64,000 bases of DNA from Pedococcus aerophilus (GTDB lineage Bacteria; Actinomycetota; Actinomycetes; Actinomycetales; Dermatophilaceae): the NCBI RefSeq assembly GCF_039532215.1, contig NZ_BAAARN010000004.1:98261-162260 (forward strand). The letters are read 5' to 3'. This document shows positions 37,303 through 45,642 of the stretch, in pieces (positions within the stretch are counted from its first letter, which is position 1; each line of letters begins with the position of its first letter). The notes under the pieces were generated by a model. That model ran no database searches. It was not told the DNA's origin and worked only from the letters and a program-made list of their open reading frames with translations. Made by a program: the position numbers and the translations under genes.

Positions 37303-38016
37303 ATGCCCCAGCAGATCGCTCTCGTCGTGGAGGACTCGCCCGAGTTCACGCGGCTCGCCACCGCGCTGTTGACGGCAGAGGGCTTCCGCGTGGTCCACAG
37401 CGCGACCGGGGAGCACGGGGTGGAGGCCGCGAGGCGGCACGCCCCCGAGCTCGTGCTGCTCGACGTGACGCTCCCGGGCCTGGACGGCATCGAGGTCTGC
37501 CGCCAGATCCGGGAGTTCTCGGACTGCTACGTGGTCATGGTCACCGCCCGGACCGACGAGCTCGACCGCGTGCTCGGGCTGACGATGGGCGCCGACGACT
37601 ACGTGACCAAGCCCTTCTCGCCCCGCGAGCTCACAGCGCGGATCCGCGCCATGCGCCGACGTCCGAGGGCCGCCGCCCCCTCCGACCTCCGCGTGTTCGG
37701 TGACCTGACCGTCGACCCGGTCGCGCGTGAAGCGCGGCTCGGGGACCAGGTGCTCTCCCTGACCAAGATCGAGTACGACATCCTCGACCTGCTGACCGGC
37801 ACCCCGCGCCGGACCTTTGAGCGGGCGCAGCTGATGAGCACCGTCTGGGGTGGGGACTGGGCGACCGATGACCACGTCATCGACGTGCACGTCGCCAACC
37901 TGCGCAAGAAGCTGGGGGAGAGTGCGTCGGCCCAGCGCTTCATCCGCACCATGCGGGGGGTGGGCTACCGCTTCGAGCCCAGCCCGACGGACCAGCCCGC
38001 GCCTGCACTGCGCTGA
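37303..38016 (+). CDS. OmpR/PhoB-family response regulator
   Basis: 237 residues. The receiver domain has the acidic pocket (VVEDS), phosphoacceptor Asp54 (VLLDVTLPG), Thr81 and Lys103 (VTKPF). The C-terminal winged helix (about 130-228) has the trans-activation loop and recognition helix region (DDHVIDVHVANLRKKLGE, MRGVGYRFEP). AAGGAGG lies five bases before ATG 37303. No sensor kinase is adjacent, so it is orphan by position; the nearest kinase is the hybrid kinase 14 kb away. It converges on the nine-gene operon that begins at 45395. Confidence 0.93.
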   Translation: MPQQIALVVEDSPEFTRLATALLTAEGFRVVHSATGEHGVEAARRHAPELVLLDVTLPGLDGIEVCRQIREFSDCYVVMVTARTDELDRVLGLTMGADDYVTKPFSPRELTARIRAMRRRPRAAAPSDLRVFGDLTVDPVAREARLGDQVLSLTKIEYDILDLLTGTPRRTFERAQLMSTVWGGDWATDDHVIDVHVANLRKKLGESASAQRFIRTMRGVGYRFEPSPTDQPAPALR

Positions 38017-38071
38017 CCCGCGCCCGGCGCGGAGCCAGACGGGCTCGAGCACATCGGAGGCCGTCGGCCGG

Positions 38072-39061
38072 TCACCCGACCGGGGCGGCCCGGGAAGGCA
38101 CGCCGAGGTCGACCACCACCCGACGGTGGTCGCTGCCCACGCTCGGCTGGTCGGTGATCGCCGCCACGCTGATGCCACCGGCGACCAGGACGTGGTCCAG
38201 CCGCATCATCGGGGGGACGGGGCCGTCCCACTGGGGCCAGGTGGCTCCGAGTCCTCGGCCCGCGACCACGAAGGCGTCCCGGACGTCGCCGTCCACCAGC
38301 TCCGCGAGCGGGGCGTGGTCGAGCGTCGCGTTGAAGTCGCCCGCCAGGATGATCGGGAGCGGGCTGTCGGAGAGCACCCGACGCAGGCCGGGAAACTGCG
38401 TGGCCCACAGGCGCGCGTCGGCCCGGGTGAGCGGGGCCACGGTGTGGACGTTGACGACCCGCACGTCACCGGCCGGCGTCCGCAGGTCCGTCATGAGCAT
38501 CGGTGGACCCCCGACGTCCACCGGACGGGTCTCGACGATGGGGAACCGCGAGAAGGTCGCCGAACCGTGGAACAGGGGCCGCGGGTCCGTGACACGGTAG
38601 GGGTAGGCCGACCACAGCGTCGAGGACCTGAGCGCAGCCAGGCCCTGCGACGTCACCTCCTGCAGGACGACGACGTCCGCGTCCTGGGCCGCGATGTCGT
38701 TGCCGAGCCGTCGCAGGTCAGGGTTGGAGTAGAGGACGTTGGCCGAGACCAGACGCAGCGGCAGGTCCCCGTCGGGAACCTGTCGAGGCCCTTGAAGGCT
38801 GACCGCGCCGGCGACCAGGGCCAGGTGGACGGCGGCGAGGCCGGTGGCCACGAGCGCCAGAGCGGTCCTGCGTTTCCAGAGCGCGATGCCGGCCACGGGG
38901 TACGCCGCGAGGAGGGCCCATGCGGCAACTCCCTGGGCGCCGACGAGCACCGGTACCGAGGGCGCGCGCCACAGCTGTGTGGCGGCCACGACACCCATGC
39001 CACCGGTGGTGGCCCAGCCGAGCAGGTGCGCCGCGGTGCCGGTCCGGTCGACCCGCGACAT
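38072..39061 (-). CDS. Membrane-anchored endonuclease/exonuclease/phosphatase-family protein
   Basis: 329 residues. Two to three N-terminal membrane helices (AHLLGWATTGGMGVVAATQL, GVAAWALLAAYPVAGIAL, ALVATGLAAVHLALVAGAVS) are followed by an EEP-fold domain with the catalytic elements ANVLYSN, DVVVLQEV, LAGDFNATLDH and VGSDHRRVVVDL, facing outside. Members cleave phosphodiesters or lipid phosphates. ATG 39061 overlaps the receiver-protein stop (TGATG). It is the last gene of the nine-gene operon. A six-base hairpin (CCGGTC-ACCC-GACCGG at 38068-38083) overlaps its stop and may be a weak terminator. Confidence 0.88.
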   Translation of the reverse strand: MSRVDRTGTAAHLLGWATTGGMGVVAATQLWRAPSVPVLVGAQGVAAWALLAAYPVAGIALWKRRTALALVATGLAAVHLALVAGAVSLQGPRQVPDGDLPLRLVSANVLYSNPDLRRLGNDIAAQDADVVVLQEVTSQGLAALRSSTLWSAYPYRVTDPRPLFHGSATFSRFPIVETRPVDVGGPPMLMTDLRTPAGDVRVVNVHTVAPLTRADARLWATQFPGLRRVLSDSPLPIILAGDFNATLDHAPLAELVDGDVRDAFVVAGRGLGATWPQWDGPVPPMMRLDHVLVAGGISVAAITDQPSVGSDHRRVVVDLGVPSRAAPVG

Positions 39062-39432
39062 CAGGCGGTCGGTGCGGGGAACAGCTGCTCCAACGCCGCG
39101 TCGAGAGCCTGGGAGCTCACCGGCTTCGTGAGGTGCGCGCCCCACCGGACCGTCAGGTCCTCGGGGAGGGATGGGTGCTCGATCATGCCCGTGACGAGCA
39201 CGAACGCAGGTGCAGCAGCAGCGACATCGGCGGCGGCGAGGACGTCGAGGCCGGTTCCCGAGGGCAGGTGGAAGTCGCACACCACGACGTCGTAGGGAGC
39301 CTGGCCGAGGCAGGTCACCGCCGCAGGGACGTCGGCCGCCTGCTCGACGGCCCACCCACGGCCCTTGAGCATGTGGCAGAGGACCAGGCGGGAGACGGGG
39401 TCGTCGTCGACGACCAGCGCGACCCGGCTCAC
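39061..39432 (-). CDS. Stand-alone receiver (CheY-like) protein
   Basis: 123 residues, a single receiver domain with acidic pocket (VVDDDP), phosphoacceptor Asp53 (VVVCDFHLPSGTG), Thr81 (LVTGM) and Lys103 (LTKPV). There is no output domain, so it works by protein contact or as a phosphorelay intermediate. GTG 39432 overlaps the STAS gene by four bases. It lies directly after a partner-switching module, and a lone Hpt protein and a hybrid kinase are encoded 11-14 kb away, making it a candidate relay member. Confidence 0.9.
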   Translation of the reverse strand: MSRVALVVDDDPVSRLVLCHMLKGRGWAVEQAADVPAAVTCLGQAPYDVVVCDFHLPSGTGLDVLAAADVAAAAPAFVLVTGMIEHPSLPEDLTVRWGAHLTKPVSSQALDAALEQLFPAPTA

Positions 39433-39803
39433 GGGGAGCCGCTCTCGTCGCGCGTGTCGACCATGGCGAAGATCTCGTCGAACTGCGTCAGGCGGAAGAC
39501 CCGCATCGCCTCCTCCGACCGAGGCCGGACCAGGGTCACCGTGCCGCCCCGCAGGACGCGGTCGCGACGGGCCCTGGCGAGGGCGGCGAGGCCGGCGCTG
39601 TCGACGAAGGCCACCTCCGACAGGTCGATCACGAGGTGGTCGACCTGGGCGACCGGGGCCGCTGCAAGGACCTCGCGCAGGCGAACCGCCTCCACGGCGT
39701 CGAGGCGCCCGCCCAGGGTGATCACGGAGTGGTCGGCACGCCCGGATTCCACGTCGATGTGGAGCAGGTGGTCCGTCGGCAGGGAGGTGTCGTGGTCGGT
39801 CAT
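39429..39803 (-). CDS. STAS-domain anti-sigma-factor-antagonist-like protein (second)
   Basis: 124 residues. The SpoIIAA/RsbV-like STAS fold is evident in HSVITLGGRLDAVEAVRLRE and in the phosphorylation loop LVIDLSEVAFVDSAGLAALA, with the Ser in DSAG as the likely kinase target. It would bind the HATPase protein encoded just upstream when unphosphorylated. ATG 39803 overlaps the upstream stop by four bases (ATGA). Confidence 0.9.
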   Translation of the reverse strand: MTDHDTSLPTDHLLHIDVESGRADHSVITLGGRLDAVEAVRLREVLAAAPVAQVDHLVIDLSEVAFVDSAGLAALARARRDRVLRGGTVTLVRPRSEEAMRVFRLTQFDEIFAMVDTRDESGSP

Positions 39804-40225
39804 GGGTGTTCTCCGAGGTTGATGGTCAGCTCGAGCACGTTGGTGGACTCCACGCGACGCAGGGACAGGTCGCTCACCAGCGAGCGGATGATCTTCACGC
39901 CGTACCCGCGCTCCTGGAGCACGGCCCGCGGTGGCTCCTGCACTTCGGAGGGGTGGAACTCCTTTCCCCTGTCGCGGACCGTCAGGACCAGCCGGTCTGC
40001 GCTGAGGACGAGTTCCACCTCGATGCCTTCGCCCGCGGGGAGCTGGGCGTGGTCGACGACGTTCATGCACGCCTCGTGGAGCGCGAGCTCGGCGCGCGGG
40101 AGGAGGGCGGCTGCGACCTGCTCATCAGGCAGCTGTTCGATCGCGTCGCGCAGCCAGCCACCCAGGTCCCGCAGCGCCAGGGCACTCGCTTCGAGCCGCA
40201 GGTGGGAGTGCGTGATCACGGTCAC
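39800..40225 (-). CDS. RsbW/SpoIIAB-like serine kinase (HATPase anti-sigma type)
   Basis: 141 residues. A GHKL ATP-binding fold: N-box LALHEACMNVVDHA (Glu and Asn present), G1-like DRGKEFHPSEV and G2-like ERGYGVKIIRSL. These kinases phosphorylate STAS antagonists on Ser/Thr and hold a sigma factor or other target. The G1 box is diverged (DRGKEF instead of DxGxGF). No sigma gene is adjacent, so the target is unclear. Start GTG 40225 is set by the four-base overlap with the phosphatase gene. Confidence 0.87.
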   Translation of the reverse strand: MTVITHSHLRLEASALALRDLGGWLRDAIEQLPDEQVAAALLPRAELALHEACMNVVDHAQLPAGEGIEVELVLSADRLVLTVRDRGKEFHPSEVQEPPRAVLQERGYGVKIIRSLVSDLSLRRVESTNVLELTINLGEHP

Positions 40226-41628
40226 CGGGTTGCCTCCGCGCTCGCCACGACGACGAGGGTCGCGTCGTCGGAGGCGGCGGTCCCGGAGGCGAAGTCGGCC
40301 AAGGTGGCGAAGACCTCGGCGCCGATCCCGGCCGGGGTGAGGCGGCTGGAGGATCGGCACAGCTCGTCGAACCTGTCGTAGCCGAACAGCTCGGAGTCCG
40401 GACCGGCCTGCTCGACCAGGCCGTCGGTGCCCACCACCAGGCGGTCGGACACGCCGAGGGTGACGCTGCAGACCTCGGGGACGCGTCCCCGCAGCACCCC
40501 GAGGGGCGGTACGGACGAGCGCACCGGAGCTGCGTACCCGTCACGGACCAGCACGACGGGCGAGTGCCCGGCGTTGACCATCGACACCGTGCGGCTGCTC
40601 TCTTCGACCGCCCCCACGACGAGGGTGATGAACAGGCCGGCGTCGTCGAGGTGGGCGTAGAGCTCGTCCTCGATCCGCGCGAACACGTCGGGGACGGACG
40701 GGCTCGGATGGCCGAGGAAGGCCACCCGACAGGCGGCGACCGCTCGGGTCATGAGCATGGCGGCCGGTAGCCCCTTGCCGGCGACGTCCCCGACAGCGAA
40801 CCAGAGGACACCGTCGGCGCGTCCGAAGACGAAGAAGTCGCCCCCGGTGAGGCTGGCCGGGACCGTCCGCGCGAAGAGGTCCACGGCGGGTGAACGGGGA
40901 GGGTCGACGGTGATGGCGGACTGGGCGAGGGCAGAGGCGAGCTGGTGCTCCCGCTCGACGACGGCCTGCTCCAGCTCGCGTCGGTGGAGCTGGGCCAGGG
41001 CGAGCCGGACACCGAGCGCAGCGCTGATAGCCTCCACCAACGGGAGGTCGGTCGTGGAGAAGGGGCGGGCGGCGGGACGGAAGAACGCGATGTGGCGCCG
41101 GCCGCCGTCGTCGGGGTCGAGGTTGCCGACGATGGCCCGGTCCCCGGCCGTGGTGACCAGCGCGCCGCGCGGGGACGCCGCGATGACCTCACGCACGATC
41201 TCGATGTGCCCGTCGACGTCGGTCACGACCCCCCGGGACGCCAAGACTGCTCCTGCGTCGAAGAGGAGGATCTGCGAGGCGCCGGTCAGGGCCAGGGCCT
41301 GGTCGAGCAGCACGTCGAGGAAGCCGTCGCTGCCGACCCTGCGGACGTTCACCTGCGCCAGCGCCTTCACCGCGAGCAGCCGGTCCTGGCTCGCGATGAG
41401 TGCCTCCGCCAAGGCCGCCTGCGTGCTGTCGAGCTCGGCGATCGTGGCCCGGATCAGTGCTGCTGCCGCGTGCACGGCGGCAGCATCGCCCGCCGCTACG
41501 AGGCTGCGATGGAGGTCGTCAGCCGCGCCCAGCGCCGCGGACTCGAGGAGGTCGATCGCTGCCTGCGGCGAGCGGACGTCTCCAGCCGCAAGGACGTCCG
41601 GCCGTGTCTCGAGACCATGTGCGCTCAC
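40222..41628 (-). CDS. GAF-PP2C (SpoIIE/RsbU-like) phosphatase
   Basis: 468 residues. A helical N-terminal region (to ~95), a GAF sensor domain (~100-215), a coiled linker (RELEQAVVEREHQLASALAQ) and a PP2C-type SpoIIE phosphatase domain (~245-468). The metal-binding motifs are GDVAGKGLPAAMLM, VVGTDGLVEQ and SDDATLVVV. It should dephosphorylate STAS proteins in response to a small ligand or redox cue bound by GAF. GTG 41628 overlaps the first STAS gene by four bases. Confidence 0.92.
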   Translation of the reverse strand: MSAHGLETRPDVLAAGDVRSPQAAIDLLESAALGAADDLHRSLVAAGDAAAVHAAAALIRATIAELDSTQAALAEALIASQDRLLAVKALAQVNVRRVGSDGFLDVLLDQALALTGASQILLFDAGAVLASRGVVTDVDGHIEIVREVIAASPRGALVTTAGDRAIVGNLDPDDGGRRHIAFFRPAARPFSTTDLPLVEAISAALGVRLALAQLHRRELEQAVVEREHQLASALAQSAITVDPPRSPAVDLFARTVPASLTGGDFFVFGRADGVLWFAVGDVAGKGLPAAMLMTRAVAACRVAFLGHPSPSVPDVFARIEDELYAHLDDAGLFITLVVGAVEESSRTVSMVNAGHSPVVLVRDGYAAPVRSSVPPLGVLRGRVPEVCSVTLGVSDRLVVGTDGLVEQAGPDSELFGYDRFDELCRSSSRLTPAGIGAEVFATLADFASGTAASDDATLVVVASAEATR

Positions 41629-41948
41629 GGCGACTCCGGGGGTGCGTCCGAGATGGTGAACACCTCGGCGAGGTCCGTGATCTCGAGGATGACGCGCACG
41701 GGGTCCGACAGGTGGTCGATCACCACCTCACCGCCGAGCGCCTGGGCCGCCTTCTGGAGGCGGACGAGCTCGGCGAGGGCGGTCGAGTCCACGAACGCCA
41801 CCTGGGAGAGGTCCAGGTGCACGCGGTTGGTCTCCGAGGTCAGCAGCGGGTGCACGGCGCTCCGGAACCCGGGCGCCTCGTGGGCGTCGAAACGGCCGAC
41901 GAGCTGGACGGCGCAGCGGGAGTGCTCGATCTCGGTGTGGATGATCAT
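41625..41948 (-). CDS. STAS-domain anti-sigma-factor-antagonist-like protein (first)
   Basis: 107 residues. STAS fold with the phosphorylation loop VHLDLSQVAFVDSTALAELV, Ser in DSTA. It is a distinct sequence from the second STAS protein in the same operon, so the kinase has two possible partners. ATG 41948 overlaps the glycosyltransferase stop by four bases, joining the regulatory genes directly to the glycan genes. Confidence 0.9.
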   Translation of the reverse strand: MIIHTEIEHSRCAVQLVGRFDAHEAPGFRSAVHPLLTSETNRVHLDLSQVAFVDSTALAELVRLQKAAQALGGEVVIDHLSDPVRVILEITDLAEVFTISDAPPESP

Positions 41949-42823
41949 GGCGTCGTCCCCTTGTCGATGAGTGGCGCGGTGAGGGCCAGGGCAGGGCTCT
42001 CGATCGTGGCTCTCTTGGGCTGGGCAGTGGTCGCACGCAGCCGGGGCTGACGGTACCGCCCGCGCAGATCGAGCAGCCGGATGCGCATCAGGTCGCGCAG
42101 GAACTGCAGGCTCACCCTGGCGGCGTCGACGGTCGAGCCCGGCGCGTCGATCCACTCCACGGGGACCTCGGCGGTGCGGTACCCGAGCTTGTGGGCGAGG
42201 TACAGCACCTCGAGGTCGAAGCTGAAACCGTCGACCAGCTGCATCCCGAACAGCCGCTGCGCCGCGTCGGCGGTGAAGAGCTTGAAGCCGCACTGCGTGT
42301 CGGCGACGTCGATGCCGTACAGGCGCGAGACCGCCTCGTGCAGGCCGCGGCTGAGGATGCGCCGGGTCAGGCTCTTGCCGCTGACCGCTGCTCCCTCCGC
42401 GGCTCGGGACCCGATGACCACGTCGTACCCCTCGTCGACGAGCGCCGCGAGGCGGTCGAACTGCTCGATGGGGGTGGACTGGTCGGCGTCCGCGAAGAGG
42501 ACGAGCCGGCCACGGGCGGCCAGCATCCCTCGCCGGACCGCGTCTCCCTTGCCCGTGTTGGCCGGTGCCACGAGCAGCCGCAGGTTGGCGAACCGGAGGT
42601 CGCGGACGAGTGACACGGTGGCGTCGGTCGAACCGTCGTCGGAGATGATCAGCTCCCACGGCTGGTTGCGGGCACTCATGTGAGTGGCCACCGCACCGAT
42701 CGTGGGGAGGATGCGCCACTCCTCGTTGTAGGCGGGGATGACGACGGACACCTCGGGCGGGCCGTCCAGGGGACGGGTCACCCATGAACGGTAGGCGCGG
42801 TAGGCGGACGAGCCCTCGGTCAT
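41945..42823 (-). CDS. Family 2 glycosyltransferase, dolichyl/polyprenyl-phosphate glycosyltransferase-like
   Basis: 292 residues. GT-A fold motifs: VSVVIPAYNEE, SDDGSTDAT, GKGDAVRRGM and the metal-binding FADADQST. The region DTQCGFKLFT is typical of dolichyl-phosphate glucosyltransferase-like enzymes that make polyprenyl-phosphate sugars for GT-C enzymes. No membrane helix at the C-terminus. ATG 42823 overlaps the flippase stop by four bases. The GT-C-like protein encoded opposite at 45643 could use its product. Confidence 0.9.
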   Translation of the reverse strand: MTEGSSAYRAYRSWVTRPLDGPPEVSVVIPAYNEEWRILPTIGAVATHMSARNQPWELIISDDGSTDATVSLVRDLRFANLRLLVAPANTGKGDAVRRGMLAARGRLVLFADADQSTPIEQFDRLAALVDEGYDVVIGSRAAEGAAVSGKSLTRRILSRGLHEAVSRLYGIDVADTQCGFKLFTADAAQRLFGMQLVDGFSFDLEVLYLAHKLGYRTAEVPVEWIDAPGSTVDAARVSLQFLRDLMRIRLLDLRGRYRQPRLRATTAQPKRATIESPALALTAPLIDKGTTP

Positions 42824-44175
42824 GGCAGAACCTCTCGGGGGGTGGGGTTGGACGGCCAGGAGCGACCGGCGACCGCGAGCGTGCCGAGCACGAGGATCAG
42901 GGTCGCCATGGCCACGTACTGCACGGTGATGAGCTCGGTGAGGTCGGCGTGCCACCGCAGGAGCAGGACGAGCTGCAGGCCCGAGGCTCCGAGCAGGAGC
43001 CACGACTCCAGCACCCGCGACTGGGACAGGCGGAAGCTGGCGACGAGGTTGCCGACGGCGAACAGGGTGGTCATCCCCGCGTAGGCGGCAAGAGCACCGG
43101 AGAGGTGGCCGTAGGTCGGTCCCAGGACGACAGCGAGCACGGGTCCGCCGAGAAGCAGTGCCCCCACGGAGCACGCGCAGCCGATGGCCACCACAGCGAG
43201 CAGGCCGCCGCGCAGCACCGTCGTGGAGTCGCCGCCGGAGGCGTGGCGACGGGCTACGACCGGGAAGACCACCGTGGCCACCGACCACGCGAGGAAGAAG
43301 ACCGCCCGTCCCACGAGGGCGACCGCCGCGTAGATGCCGGCCTCCGAGGGCTCGAGGAAGGCCTTCGCGACGAAGATGTCGCTGTTGTTGGCGACGATCT
43401 GACCCACGAGCAGCACCGACACCAGGGCTGCGTAGGAGCGCACCTCGTGCCCCGGGATCCCGGAGCCGGTCCGCTCGTGGTGGGAGCGGCCGGCGATGGT
43501 GACGGCGGCGCAGGTGACGACGAAGGAGACGGACAGGGCTGTCGTGGCGCCTGCCACACCCATCCCGGAGGAGACCAGCAGCACCCCGAGACCCACTCTC
43601 GTGAGCATCTCGATGACGAAGGAGACGGCCAGGGCCGGGAACATCAGTCGGGCCTGCATGACCCCGCGGCCGACCGCCTGGACCAGCCAGAAGGGCACAC
43701 CCACGGCAAGGATGACGAACGGCCAGGCGGAGGCGGTCTGGAAGACGGTGGACCAGAACGGGGCCGCGCCGGCCAGCACGGCGGCGGTGAGGACACCGGC
43801 GACCAGCGCGATGCGCCGCAGGCGGCGGGCGAGCCGGTCGGAGTCGCCGGCGAAGCCCAGCTGGTCGGTGCGGGCGACGAACCGCGCCGCCACGAGCTGC
43901 AGGCACAGGGCGATGGACGTCAGCGTGAACAGGAAGGTCACCATGAGGTTGGCGTCCGAGAACTCTGCGGGTGTGAGGACGCGGCCGAGGTAGAGGTTGA
44001 GGACGTAGTTGCCGACGTTGGCGACGAGCATCGCGACCGCGAGCAGCGACCCACCGCGCAGCAGCCCGCGAGCCCCGGTGGCCCCGGTGGCCCCGGTGGC
44101 CCCAGCGGCTTGGGTGGCGGGGGTGGCTGCGCTGGTCGTGGTGGTCCTGACTTCGGTCGCCCGGACGGTGTTCAC
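42820..44175 (-). CDS. Polysaccharide flippase/exporter-type membrane protein (Wzx/MVF-like)
   Basis: 451 residues with 12-14 hydrophobic segments, the layout of lipid-linked oligosaccharide flippases (LLRGGSLLAVAMLVANVGNY, later DIFVAKAFLEPSEAGIYAAV). It likely moves an undecaprenyl-linked glycan across the membrane. GTG 44175 is fixed by the four-base overlap with the GT4 stop. The N-terminus has a short repeated GAT segment (GATGATGATG). It lies between two glycosyltransferases. Confidence 0.87.
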   Translation of the reverse strand: MNTVRATEVRTTTTSAATPATQAAGATGATGATGARGLLRGGSLLAVAMLVANVGNYVLNLYLGRVLTPAEFSDANLMVTFLFTLTSIALCLQLVAARFVARTDQLGFAGDSDRLARRLRRIALVAGVLTAAVLAGAAPFWSTVFQTASAWPFVILAVGVPFWLVQAVGRGVMQARLMFPALAVSFVIEMLTRVGLGVLLVSSGMGVAGATTALSVSFVVTCAAVTIAGRSHHERTGSGIPGHEVRSYAALVSVLLVGQIVANNSDIFVAKAFLEPSEAGIYAAVALVGRAVFFLAWSVATVVFPVVARRHASGGDSTTVLRGGLLAVVAIGCACSVGALLLGGPVLAVVLGPTYGHLSGALAAYAGMTTLFAVGNLVASFRLSQSRVLESWLLLGASGLQLVLLLRWHADLTELITVQYVAMATLILVLGTLAVAGRSWPSNPTPREVLP

Positions 44176-45395
44176 CGTGATGCCGATCTCTCGAGGAGCC
44201 GGTCGATGTGGGCGACGTGCCACTGTACGACCTCGGACATGGGGATCCCGGTCGCCGCAGCGAAGTTGCGTCGACCGATCGCTTCCTGCCTGGCCGGGTC
44301 GTCGAGGACCTCGGCGATCGCATCGGCCAGGCTCACCACGTCACCGGGCTCGAAGTAGACGCCCTGGAAGCCTTCTTCCTCGATGATGTCGACCAGGTCG
44401 CCGATCCGGGGCAGCACGGCGGCCCGGCCGTACTCGCCGGCCTGGTGCAGGACACCCGAGCTGCCCGTCGTCGAGGTGTACGGGAAGGCGACGACGGACG
44501 AGCCGAGGAACAGCGGTGCGACGTCGGCCTCGGCGATGTAGCCGGGGAAGGAGAGGTGCGGCACGTCGGCATACCGCTGCGCAGCGTCGGCCATGTATCC
44601 GGCGGAGTTGGGGCTGTCGGTCCCGGCGAGCACCAGACCGATGTCGTCGTAGCCGCGGGCCAGGAGCACGCGGTAGGCCTCGACGAGCATGTCGACCGTC
44701 TTGTAGGTGCCCCACTTCCCGAAGGCCATGATGGTGCGGCGCCCGGGGGGCACGGTGAACGAGGGCAGGGCGGTCTCCTCGAAGCTGCCATGAGGCGCGA
44801 GGATGGCGTTCGTGGCTCCGTAGCTGGACCTGAGGAACTCGACGTAGCGGGGGATGGTCAGCGCCACGAGGTCGGCACGCAGCAGCGCCCGGGTCAACAG
44901 CCGCCCGGCAGCCGTCATCAACCGGGCCGTCAGCGCCGACCCCGCGAAGCCCGCGTCCTTCATGTCCACGTTGTCCGCGAGGTTGTGCAGGATCAGCAGG
45001 GTCGGTACGCGACGAAGCCGCAGCAGGGCAGGGACGAGCAGGCCGAGCGCCCCCGGGACACGGCGGTCGCCGAACGAGGCGAACTGGAGGTTGAGGATGA
45101 CGGCGTCAGGACTGGTCCTGGCCACCTCCTTCGGGATGGAGCGCAGCGTCGCCCAGGAGTTGAACCGCCAGCACGGACGGAACGTCACCTTGTCCATCGG
45201 GTCCGGGTCGCCGGAGTCCGTCACGTCCGAGTAGACGACCACGTCGTCGACCTCGTCGAGGCGGGACAGGTGCCGGACGAGGTGGTACCCGAACTCGTTG
45301 AGGCTGTTGCGCCCCGGGGGAAAGGCCGAGATGACGCCGATGCGCAGCCCGGTACGCGTGGCTCCACCGGTCTTGGCGGTGAGCAGCTCAGTCAC
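44172..45395 (-). CDS. Family 4-type glycosyltransferase
   Basis: 407 residues, GT-B fold. N-terminal acceptor domain (GVISAFPPGRNSLNEFGYHL) and C-terminal donor domain with GKWGTYKTVDMLVEAYR, the central PHLSFPGYI, and the EX7E-like segment (SSGVLHQAGEYGRAAVL). GTG 45395 is preferred because GAGG lies about seven bases upstream; ATG 45446 would extend by 17 residues but has GAGG directly touching it. It is the first gene of the nine-gene leftward operon. Confidence 0.87.
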   Translation of the reverse strand: MTELLTAKTGGATRTGLRIGVISAFPPGRNSLNEFGYHLVRHLSRLDEVDDVVVYSDVTDSGDPDPMDKVTFRPCWRFNSWATLRSIPKEVARTSPDAVILNLQFASFGDRRVPGALGLLVPALLRLRRVPTLLILHNLADNVDMKDAGFAGSALTARLMTAAGRLLTRALLRADLVALTIPRYVEFLRSSYGATNAILAPHGSFEETALPSFTVPPGRRTIMAFGKWGTYKTVDMLVEAYRVLLARGYDDIGLVLAGTDSPNSAGYMADAAQRYADVPHLSFPGYIAEADVAPLFLGSSVVAFPYTSTTGSSGVLHQAGEYGRAAVLPRIGDLVDIIEEEGFQGVYFEPGDVVSLADAIAEVLDDPARQEAIGRRNFAAATGIPMSEVVQWHVAHIDRLLERSASR

Positions 45396-45642
45396 AGTGG
45401 TGTCCTCGGCTTGGAAGGGCGATGTCCTTTCAAGGTAGGGAGCCATCCTCAAGACCAGCGCAAGTTCACCTCAGGTCCTCCTTTTGCCCGAGGAGGAGGT
45501 CGTGTTAACAGATCGCCCCAAAGGGCATTGAAAGCAAACGAACCCGTCCGCGGAGAGGGCGCCGTACAGTCGAGCCATCTTCAGGCCCGGGTCGAAGACG
45601 CATCGGCCGGTGTCTTCGACGACGAGGGAAGGGGAGGGGCGC
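45396..45642. promoter_or_regulatory. Divergent promoter region of the two glycan operons
   Basis: 247 bp without gene. The segment 45500-45545 (GTTAACAGATCGCCCC, then AAGGGCATTGAAAGCAAACG) is clearly lower in GC than the surroundings and is the likely promoter zone. I see no pair of consensus boxes at acceptable spacing. AGGGGAGG lies before the rightward GTG start at 45643. Confidence 0.45.

Noticed and set aside
45528-45570. TTGAAA and TACAGT as a sigma-70 promoter for the GT-C-like gene
   Set aside because: The spacing is about 31 bases, far from the usual 16-19.
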